Positions 26,401 to 38,400 of a stretch of DNA of 64,000 nt are shown here, in pieces. The DNA is from Sipunculus nudus (Eukaryota > Annelida > Sipuncula > Golfingiida > Sipunculidae). The notes under the pieces were generated by a model. The model worked only from the letters and a program-made list of their open reading frames with translations, searched no databases and had not been told where the DNA came from. Location of the stretch: positions 15,090,076 to 15,154,075 of the forward strand of contig CM049309.1 in the NCBI GenBank assembly GCA_026874595.1. The letters are read 5' to 3'. The position numbers and the translations under genes were made by a program. Every line of letters starts with the position of its first letter. The stretch's first letter is position 1.

Positions 26401-29400
26401 ATTAAGTCAGTATTATTTAATTTTAAAAAAGTTATGATGCAATTCAGTATGAATGTTTAACCAGTAGTTCAGCTTGCCTGAGTTTCAAAATCTGTGTGTA
26501 TATAATGAGGGCAAAGGTCACAAGGCATACAACGGTCATTTTTTTTGCACCCTTGTGATGCTTTTGTTAGCTGCACCAGTCCATTGGGAGAGTGTTAAAT
26601 TTCTGCTTTTAACCCAGTATTCGGTTCAAAACCTGAACACCTGTCTGCCATGGTACACTTACATGAGGAAATGAAATCATCCTGTTGTAAAGAGTTTCTT
26701 GCAAATACAACATGCTTCAGTGAATCAGGCTCTCATCATATACAGGGCACTGCTATTTCTAATATAACTAAATAAAGGAGTGACAGCTATACAGGGAGAC
26801 CATGACTATCTATTGTTTTCTTCAGTGAAGTAGAAACCAGTTAACTGCGCAGTTAATGTTTTCTGTACAATCATACTGCACGTCCACATCTGATAAGCAG
26901 TGATGCATTATGACTCAGAGAACAAAATGTGTTGTCCTGATTGTGTGCTGTATTTTTATAAATAATGTAAAAATAGCTTGTGTTTGTAGTTTATAAATCA
27001 TTTATAAGGTTATTCAGGTGGAATAATACATGGAACTCATACAGCTGCTCAGTTGATGGCTTAATTATGTTTATAATGGTAAGTATATTGATTGATAATT
27101 ATATTTATTATAATAGATAATAATGAATAATAGTAATTATGTCTCCCCTCCCCAGGGGAGACGTTGTTTTCAGTGCCATGGTCTGTTTTCTGTCGTCGTG
27201 AGTCGTCGTTGTTGTATGTGGATATTTTGTGAATGTGATAATTTTTGAAGGGCTGCATATTTTCCTCCAAAACTTTCAACACTCCTTGTTCATCCAAATA
27301 TCTTGGACAAGTTCAAAACCCAGTGACCCTGACCCTCATCTTCAAGGCCAAATCTGCCGAAAGTTGAAACCTCATTACTCTTGGAAGTATTTATCATTTT
27401 GTCCTCAAATTTAGTACACCAATTGTCCCTACCAAATTCTCAGAGGAGTCCAAATCCCAGTGACCTTGACCAGGCTCTTTAAGGTCAAATCGGCCAAATT
27501 ATAGTTACTGTCTTGTAAACGTGAAAACTTTTGAATGGCTGCATATTTTTCTCCAAAATTTTAAACATTCATTGTTCCTACCAAAATCTCAGAGGAGTTT
27601 GACTGGTGACCTAGACCTTCATATTCAAGGTCAAAGTTGAAATGTAAAGTTTTTGTGAACCCCATCACTTTACAAGTATTTCACATTTTGTCCTCAAATT
27701 TGACACTCCAGTTCTTTCTGCTAAAATCTCATCACAGTTCAAACTGTGGTGACCTTGACCTTCAGTGTCAGTTCTGATGAAATATAGAATCATTGTTTTG
27801 AGATACTTCATATTTTACCCCGAATGTTTTCGGATTGCCCATAGGGGGGAGATATTTCTGTTTTTGGGAGCACAAAACAAAGCCATTCTAGTCATTATTC
27901 TTTTTAAATAATAGGTCAAATATTGCTCCTTCTCTGTTCCAACTGCACTGACCTCTTATGACATTCAGACTGTTTTATCGTAGCCATGTATCTGTTGCCA
28001 GAAAAACGGATACCAGCCCAGTGAGGAGTTCCATAGTCAATGCTGTAACATTTTGTTTTGGGTAACAGCTCACGGGCCCAGTAACCCACATACCATGGGC
28101 CACAGGCTCAGACAGGCAGGCCCGACACAATGCCGGGTGTGTTCACAAGGCTCTGTGTTGGCGAGGTCTTGGGCATGTATGTCCAGCGAGAGACTTCTTG
28201 TGTATAAGAAGTATATTTCATAAAAAGAAATAAAGATCTTTCATCAAATTGGCATGAGTTAAATTACATTATTTTCAGAAAATACATCAACTTTGTAGAA
28301 GGACTGTGTGACCACTTTTGTCAATTGTTTATTCCTCAGTCATGGGTAATACATTCTGTGAAACACTGAAAGGGGATAAGGGGAAGCTTTGGATTGTTTT
28401 AGTCTGTCCCAATAAGGGGCGCTTATCAGTTTCTGGAGATATTCTGAAATGCCAATATTTCTGTTCAATATCTTACACTGGCAGAAAAATTTGATATATG
28501 GTAGCAAATACTGCCATCATCCAATAAACATTTTTCAAAGGATGTCCTTGACCCTGTCACTTTTAGCAGCATCTCATGACAAAAATATCAAATCATTTGT
28601 TGTCTCATATTCTTTTCAAGGTGGTGGACTGCTTTCCTTCTGAATAACTGCCTGATTACCTTCTGCTTTGTCTCCCCTCCCATTGGGGGAGACATATAGT
28701 ATTTTGTCTGTTGGCGGAGGCGTCTGTGTCAATTTTTGTGAACATGATAACTTTGAACGACTATACATTTATTTCATGAAATTTGAATTTTAAATTGTTG
28801 CTACCAATATCTCGGACAAAGTTTGAAAACTGGTGACCTTGACCATCGTCATCTAGGTAAAATAGGCCATAATTGAAATAGGCCATAATTGAAATTATTT
28901 GTGAATGCTGTGACTTTCGAAGTATTCCATATTTTTTCCTCAAATTGGGAATGGGAGGCCTATAGGGAAAAGAAACATGTCTGTTTCTAGTTGAGTTACT
29001 GATAGGTACTTTTCAAAATAAACTGACTTTTTAAATAAACATCACCAAAAACCGATTGGTGGCCCTTTGTAGGATGGACTAGAGATTTTTGTATTCCTGT
29101 GCAGTCTAGATTTGATTTACCATACTTGACATAATCAGCACCCTGAAAGCTTAACTCTTTGAGAATATGGTGTTTCCAATCTCCATAGAACTTCCTCCAA
29201 CCCCCCTTTAGAACCCAAATATGATAGGTGAATGAACCCATGCATCATTGCAAAAAATTTTCCCTTATGATCTTGCTTTTTAGCTCAGCTGATTATAAGT
29301 CATCTGAGCTATTGTCGTGGTCCGTCGTCCGTCCGTCCGTCTGTCTGTCCGTCCGTATGTCTGTCCATCCATCCGTCCGTCTGTCCAGATGTCCGTCTGT

Positions 29401-32400
29401 AAGACTGGCACGTTTTGACACCATTGGACCTACGAATCTGAAATTTGCCAAACAGTTAGATGTCCCAAAAATCTCCTACCATGCCGAAAATGGTCTTATA
29501 GGACTTCGTTCCTTCGAGATATTAAGGAAAAACCTAAATTTTTTATTAGAAATCTATTTTCACACTTCAGGACTGCCTAATATCAAAACCACTCATCTGG
29601 TTTTCTTCATATTTACCATAAATATTCCTCTATATAGTTCCTATGTACATGCCAGAAATTAAGTCAGTATTATTTAATTTAAAAAAGTTATGGGCCCAAA
29701 CATAATGGACCTTGTAAAAAAATCAGGAAAGATATTTGGTCTCTTAAGACCAAAAGTGTTAAAGGTAGGGACTTTTTTTCAGTAATACAACTTTAATTGA
29801 TCAAAATTTAATTGTATACCAAAAATTAGATCAAAATCTGTTAAATTTTTTAAAATATTGGCAAAAATATAAAATTGGTACCTTAAATTTTGCCCAAGTT
29901 TGACCATGGCACGTTTTTTTTCCTGTAAGAACTGTGAATTTAATTTTCACAGCATGTTTTCGTTAGCATTTTGTCTGTTAACACCAAAAATTTGAAACAA
30001 GTTGATCAAAAACTGTAGATTTTATTCAAGTTTTCAAGCACCATGTCACATCAAGTTTACATCAAGCTAGTGTTATGCAATTTGCTAGAGCTCAGCTCCC
30101 CAGCTTCAGCTCTAAGTTCCTTAAATTTAGCATACAGTTAGATGTCTCCAAAATCCCCTACCATGCCAAGAATTTTATCACTAGGACTTAATTCCTTCGA
30201 AATATTAATGAGAAACTTCATTTTTCCATTAAAAACCCATTGTTACACTGTAAGACTGCCTAATATCAAAACCACTGATCTGACTTTGATCATATATAAT
30301 ATACATATTTTTCTATACATCCGCTATGCACATGCCAGAAATGATGTCAGTATTGCGTAATTGTTTTGAGTTATGGGCCCAAACATAATGCACTTTTTAA
30401 AAAATTCAAGAAATATATTTACTCCCTTAACAGGAGGATTGCTGAAGCTAGAGATTTTTTTGTCAGGGATGTAACTTTATTTAATCAAGATTCAATTGAA
30501 TACCAAACATTATTTCTGAATTTTTCAAATTTTATAAGTAATTAGTATAAATATAAAATTAGTACCTTAAATTTTGCCCAACTTCGACCATGGCACGTTT
30601 GTTTCCTGAGAGCACTATTGATATAATTTTCATATCATGCACACTTAAGGATTTCATCTTTGTAGTTTAGAAAGCTGAAAGAAATTGGCCAAATATTGTA
30701 GCTTTTATTAATGTTTATATGAGACCATGTCAGACCCAGGCTCAATCCAGCCCCTATTCAGTCACCTGTATGTTGACCTTGACCTTTCATCAGATTATAC
30801 ATGCTTGAGCAAAGCATACACTGGAACAGCCAGGCAGCTTATGCCCAGCCACAGTTGATCCAGGTGTCCAACCCAACTCATCTAGTAGTTGTTTTGAAAA
30901 ACAACATAACAATAAACAATAAATTAATAATTTTGTATTGGTTTTTTATAACAAATTAAAGAAAAATTAATAGAAAAGGAATTTGTTAGTTGATGAGTAA
31001 CAGAAAATTAACTTGCAGTTACTGATGATGTAAGAATCTTGTATGGATGAATAGAATGTCAATGTCAATGTTATTCCAAATAACACCATGCAGTCACCTA
31101 TGGTATTTTTCAGTGAAATTTTAATGATAAAAAAATAAATCATATTATTCATTACTAATCATTAGGGATCATATAAAGGAAATTAATGATAGACAAAGAT
31201 GCAGTTGATAATATTAATCTAGATTCCTATTGTGTCTAGTGTGTAGATTGATGTGAAAGTAGTCCAAAGTGAATATATTACATTTATTTTTTTTTAATAT
31301 AAATAAAAGCCATAAAACCAGGTACTTATGATCATTATTTAAATTTGTGAATTTTGTATATTCTGCATTCTCAACATCTTTGTTTGGCTAAAACTGAATA
31401 AATACTAGACATGGTGTGAATACTTTGCAAATGTATTTGAATACGAATATGAATATGTACTGCATTAAAAAAATTTTATTGCATAAGAATGGGAATTCAG
31501 GTAAAAATGAAAGTATTTGAATACCAGTGCAGATACTTTCAAAACGTATTCATGAATGCATTCATGAATATATTCTATAATATTATTTCAATAATCATTT
31601 CAGTTATATTTTATTTTAAAAAATCATATGATTTTATGATTATTTTTTTTTAAATAAAAATTATATTGGCACAATATTTTTGTTATTATATTTTAATAAA
31701 TAGTTAAACTCTTTTATAATATGTGCTGCTTATAAGTTGTATGGCCAAGTCAAAATCTGTGTGACAATAGCACTCCATTTGTTAATAAAATAAATGAAAT
31801 CAATCCTCTTCCCTGTCTCCAAAGATACTATTAAAATCATACATAAGCTAAACACCAACAACTCATAATAAAGCTTATATTTATCACCACACAAAACAAG
31901 CATGTGCCTCTTTCCCAAATCATATTTTTTATCATATATAACAGCTGAGCACCAAGACCCATGGGTCCCTTATTTTCGATAATCATGTTCACCAGAACCT
32001 AAGACTGGTTTGATTGTTCCAGTGATTTGTGATTGAAAGGAATGGTGACTTATGTTTCTAGCAATGAACAGTATGTCAGACACCTCAAGTTCAAGTATAG
32101 GGCTCTTTATTGTAAAAGTGATTATTAGGTCTAATATGGTATTTAATATTTTTTATGAACCTTTGAGCTCATGCTATGGTGTGGCCTCATCTTTCATCTT
32201 TAAAAAAACCCATCTAAATTTTTAAAAAATTTCCAATTCCTTGATTTTGATAAAGTTAAAGGAAGCTAGACTTATTTTTAAAATATTGAACCTCTCCCTG
32301 AATCATTCAGTACTCTTTTCTCTTTTTCCAGTCCGCCTCAGCCATAGAGTTTATGAAGAAGGACCTCACTGAATTTGGCAATGTCGTTCAAGAAGATGCA

Positions 32401-35400
32401 GTGTTGCTTGCCACTGGTGTCAAAGAGAAACTTACAGTATGTATCATAATCTGACAGTATGCATTGTAATCTGACAGTATGTATCGTAATCTGACAGTAT
32501 GTAAAGTAATCTGACAGTATCTTTTCTATAGTAATCTGACAGTATGCATAGTAATCTGACCGTATGTATCGTAATCAGATGGTATGTATCATAATCTGAC
32601 AGTATTTATTGTAATCTGATGATTAATTTGTAGGTGTCAAAGCATACCATGTCAAAGCAGACCATGATCTGCATGAATACTAGATGGAAGACAAGTTTTC
32701 AGTTAATTGGTCTTTATACCATTTGATAGGTGGCTTCTGTAATTTGCAAGGTATGTTCAAATTGGCCTAACTATATCCCAGATCACTATGACATTTTCCA
32801 CTTTTAATTTTAGCAAGAGAATGCAGCAGCTGCCTCCAAGAAGATGAAAGATGGCATGAGTTCTGTGTTTAAAGGCATATCCAAAGCTCTGACCATTCCA
32901 CCTGATGAGACAGATGACCAGGCGGTACCGATCACAGCACCAGTCTACAGCAGAGCAAAGGTTAGTGCTAGAGAGCCCCAATCTATAGCAGGGCAAATGT
33001 AGGTGAACCTGAGTCTACAGCAGAACAAAGGTAGATGAGCTCCAGTCTACAGTAGAACAATGGCAGGCGAGCCGCAGTGTATAGCGGAACGAATGTCGGT
33101 GAACCTAAATCTAGAGCAGAGCAAAGGTAGATGAGCCCCAGTCTGAAGCAGAGCAAAGGTCAGTAGTCACAGTCGACAGCAAAGCAAAAGTAGGTGAGCT
33201 ACTGTGTACAGCACAGTTATGGTAGGTGAACTCCAGTCTACAACCGAACTACTGTCTACAAGTAATAAAAGTTAGTTGAGCCCCAGTCTACAGTGACTTT
33301 ACAGTAGACTTAGGGCCCACTTGAAAATTTGAAACTGTTTCAATACAGAAAACTGTCATTTTATAATTGATAAACCAAAACTGGTTTTGGCAAAACTGAG
33401 AAACCATCTCTGGAGATGGTCACGGTTTTGTCCAAACTGTCCACTCGATACTTATACTGGCATGAGCCAAAGTAGTGCAGTTTTGTTAATTATTTTATAA
33501 TTGTAACTTGATACCTGTTTTGAGTTAAATAAGGAATGATTGAGATATAAACAATCTTTCAGAAGTTTTGAATTTAATATCCCATATTTTAGCCCAGTAT
33601 AGCTAAAGATAAGATGCACATATCCTGTATATCCATGTCATTTGACACGTGGACACAGTTATAGGTCACAAAGGAACAATCTATTTTCATCATAATTGCA
33701 ATATAAATTGGACAGTCAAAATTAATAATGCTTTCACTTGTCATAAAGTGCTCACACATGGGTCTCTAAATTTTGACAATATTTTTATAATTGTTTGATT
33801 TAATTTTATTAGTTTATTAGTTAATCAAAACTGGTTTCACATTTTCTAGTGGGCCCCAAAGCTAAAATAGCCTATTGTAAGGTGCAGGTCTGTCAGTTCC
33901 TGCACAACTGAACTCACTCGCATATTTATAAAATCATCTGATTAAATTCTGATTTTATTATGAAACATTGAAAAATTCTTAAATAAAACATTTATTATTT
34001 AAATTTTACTTTTAGGCACGCCTGCAGGCCATACAACTGGACCCTGAGACATACCTGACAGAGCCACCAGGGCCTGCTGCTGAATTTGACGCATGGAAAG
34101 TGGACCTTAACCTGGATGAAAAGAAAGGCGACATCTCAGAACTTCTGGTGGCTAATGTTCAAGTCCGAGCTCTCTATACACAAATGGTTTGTAATTCCTT
34201 CAGTTATCTGCTATTCAGTATTAGTGGTCATAGGTTTGTAAGTATTAGAAGTGACATGGATGCCTCAGTCCGGTTCTGTACTTGATTCAAAGCTCAGAAT
34301 TTGATTTGAATATACATATTTCCAGTATATAGAAAAAAGTGATGTTCTGATGAGGGTAAGTCATGTTAAGTTAAATCTGTATTTATAGAGAGCACTGTTC
34401 ATGTACTTTTAATTGGTCTTTATAAGAAAGCTTGCTTTTTTATTCTAAGGTGGTCATAATAAAAACATAACAATTCTTTAAATTGACTTAGAGAATGTGG
34501 TGAAAGAAAGTGAAAAGAAATGTCTCAAGGGATTGTTAGTCATTGGATTCAAAGTGAGACCTTGTCCCTCATGAGGACTCTCACCATCCACTGAACCAGC
34601 CAGCTCACCAAGACCTAACAGATTTTAGGAGCTATTAATTGTGCTGGTTTGTGTATTAATTGGGTTTGCTTTTGAAATGATTATAGATGTAAGTGTGATG
34701 TAAGGGTTAAATATCTTTTTTTCTTAATCCCCACCAAAAGGTAAGAGGTCCTTTCTGGCATCAAGACTAACTTTATATATATCTACAAAAATAAACTGAT
34801 TGTATGCAGCTAACAAAAGAACAACAAGACACCACTGGGAGGGGAAATTGCTCCTGTGTAAGCAATGACACATATATTCAGTGGGTAGTGCCTGTTTTAT
34901 ACATTGTAGATGATAGTAACATTACAGTGAAATCTGTGTTATAGGACCACCCATGGGACTGGCTGAAATTGGTCTTAATATACACTTGGTCTCATGAGAC
35001 ATCTAAGTTATAAACCAATATGACTGCATTCAGTTCACCAAAAGGTGGTCTAAATAGACAGATGGTCTTAATAGACAGGTGGTCTTTCAGACATGTTCCA
35101 ATGTACATACTTTGTCTTATTTTGATTTTTACAGGTGCCCTCTCAGGTCTCACATGCCAATTTCTGGCATCGTTACTTTTACCGCGTACATCAGTTACAG
35201 TTAGATGAAGCCAGAAGAGCAGCCCTAATGAAGCGTGCAGACGTCTCACAAGCTGACCAAGATCTTGCCTGGGATGAAGGTCAGTAGCAAAATTTCAGTA
35301 AAAAGCTTAATTCAATGTTCTTTTGTACACTTTTGTCTTGCTGTGCCAGATTACTTCAGCTTTATTAGAAGTCACTTGATGATACCATTCTTTAAAAGAA

Positions 35401-38400
35401 GTTAACTAGTACATATATGTATTTAACTTTATCTTAACTGAAAGAATATTTTGAATGTGTTCAGTTCAGTGTATATGTAACTGTTAAATCTACAGTTAAA
35501 TTTAAAGTAAAAGCTAGTATAATATGTAATTTATCCAACTCATAATGGTTTTGGGTTTTGGAGTGAATGGCTGTTATGGGCTCAAGTTGTTCATATTCAC
35601 CCATAGCTTACAATACTGATGTTTGAGCTGACATCTGGTAGCCAGTTTCAAAAGTCAGAAATGGCAATGAGGCAATGGTCTCTGCTAGATTATTCATGTC
35701 AGGAAAAAATTAAGTCCACAGCTTTTCAGGGAAAATATTTAACTAGAAATCTGCATTCTAAGGAATGCAAGCCTCTGCTTTGTGCCCCAAAAAATGTTTG
35801 CATTCACTTATTTGTCTTATATTCCAAGGTTAAATTGTGAACAAATGACTGTCAGTTTGTGAATATTTCTTGATGACTTTCTGAATCTGGATCATGGGTC
35901 TAAATCTGGATCTGCACCAAAATTTAATTGACTTTTTATTGGCATATTCCTGAAATGCACCAAAAAAATTTAATTAGATTCTGTTCATGATTGTTTAAGC
36001 TATGTTGTGAACAAACAAACACACACAGTAAAGGGGATGGACCTGTACCTTCCTGGCAGAGGCAGTTATGCACTATCAGAAAGATGTGGTCAGTATGACA
36101 GATAAGTTGACGATATTTACATATCACTAGTTATTAAATCTAATTGTTATTTACAGATGAATGGGGGGATGGAGAAGATGGAAGTTCATCTCCCAAATCC
36201 TCACCATTCTCATCACCTGAGAAAACACCTACGGACCCAGCATCATCTAAACAGGACGCATCAGTCAGCATCCCTTCAGCTACAGCAGCCTCTCAACCAT
36301 CATCGGAATCATCAACAACATCATCACCAGATACAGCTCCATCTGTGGCGGCTTCACCACCCCAGCAGCCCGCTGCTAATGAAAATGCTGCCAAGCAAGT
36401 TTCTGGTGATTCAAACACAGCAGGTACTGAGAACTTAGTTAAGGAGACTGTTTCCCAGTCTGAGGACAATGTTTTAAAAAAGACAGAGGACTTGAAAATA
36501 TCTGATGCACCGGAGAAGAGCACAGCTCAGCCTCCTGGTCCATCACAAGGCACCACTGCTCCTGTTGTGTCAATAACATCAGCAGCCACTACGACAAGTG
36601 AACATGAGGCTATCAGTGTGACCCCAGCATCCCCGAATACAAGCCAGGCTCCTTCTATAGTTGAATCTCAGTCCTCAGGTAAAAGCATATCTGACATGTC
36701 AGTAGTGTCTTTGTCTGAGGTGCAGAGTGGGGGGACCTTACAGGAGGGAGCTCCGGGGGTTCAGCTTAAAACGAAGGAGAAAGGAGACATGGTGGTTGTC
36801 GGGACGACCACACCAACATCCTCTCACAGCGGATCAAGTACCAATGGAGCTAAAGGTGAGACTGCTTACATTTACAGAAACATTGCTGTTATACAGGGTG
36901 CTCATGAGCCGTTGAAAACCTAAAGAGTTTGACTCAAAGATGATAAATTTAAAGTAGAAATATTTCAAAGTAGCCTTTTTTCTTTGACAACCTTGAAAAG
37001 TCTTTTTTTAAAGTTATGAGGCAGCTTCATATGACCAAGTCTGATGAATCAAGGTCTGTGAGTGCATGGTCATGTCACAAACTTCTCTATGTGTCATATT
37101 CTGTTATATAGATATCAAGATACTATGCCTTTTCCAGATTTATCATATCCAGTCCCATCTTTTGTATTTGAAATGAAACAGGTCTTCAAATGCAAAATAA
37201 GAAAAAGCTTATATATTATATAGTCCTTTTCATCCCCTCATGTCTTCCTGTTTTTTCCTATGAAAATTATTATTAGATACATTTCAAGGGAAACAATTAT
37301 GTGATGAGTACAGGATTAAAGGACATAATTTTCAACAAAGTAAATAAATTCCTACCTCACTCTTTATTTAAAGGGACATAATCAGGAGCAATATTTTTCC
37401 TATTCTTTCACACTATCTGTTCAGTTTTGCTTTAAACAAAACTTTCCCCAGCAAAACCATTCCAGCACACAGTTTCATTTCCTCGCATACGACTGTCTAA
37501 CACCTTGTTATAGCCTTACGTGTTGGTAAACACAGTCTGTTTACTGTAACTAGGCCGCGTGACTGAAGGTCCGATTAAGAGGGGCAACACACGGTGTTTT
37601 AGCCAGCGGGAACATGTATTACATTTTTAGCCAAGTCATTCAGGGCACCTCCTGATTGGCAGGAGTTGTGGCTCGGCACAGCACGCGGCCCTACGCACTG
37701 TGTTTATGTTGACACCTGCAATCGCACACAGTTCACTGTATTTAACACTCGTTTACAGGAGTTAGTAAACAGTTTCAAGGCAATATCTTGGCAGGTACAA
37801 ATTTATTTTAAAGGGAAGAAGCTTTTTCTCGTGTTGACTCAACATGCTTTATTATAGGTGATTGGGCCCTTTTAGGAAACAGAATTATTTAAAAATATGT
37901 TAAATCAGTCTTCATTTTACAACATATCAGACCCACTTAATGGGTTAAGGTCATTGGTCACATGCAAAGACAACCTCATTTGACAGCTGCTGATTGGATG
38001 ATGTCATGTAAACACTCTAAAAAATATAACCAGCAGAAACAAAGATGGCTACTCCTGCAGGGATCCATCATATCTACCAGATCATTGTGAAGAGACTAAA
38101 AGTTGTGAAACATAAACTGGGGATTTATTGTAAAATTCTTATTTGTCATAATAGGTTGTCACTTCACTAGTTTTCTTGGAATTTATTGAAAAAATATAAT
38201 TTTTAAAGAAAATTTACAAAATACAGGTGGTCAGCAGGTGTTGGAACAGTAATGTATATGGAAATCCTGCTTGCATAGTGGCAACATTGTCATGTATTTT
38301 TCTTCAACCCCTTAGAATAGAAAGGGCCATATAAGTTAATATAGCTAAGAAAAAAGGGTAATGTTTGTTATTTTCCCCTCAGAGACTACCAGCCTTGATG

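Noticed and set aside
27061-27135. A simple-sequence AT tract as replication origin or matrix site
   Set aside because: It is only irregular AT-rich sequence; nothing specific supports a function.
34926-35110. A pogo-like element starting CAGTGAAATC before BSDC1 exon 6
   Set aside because: Only the left end resembles the family; no inverted right end with TA could be found.
36157-36438. His/Gln-rich frame overlapping BSDC1 exon 7
   Set aside because: It is the other-frame shadow of the Ser/Pro/Ala-rich linker; the BSDC1 frame has the splice sites and family match.
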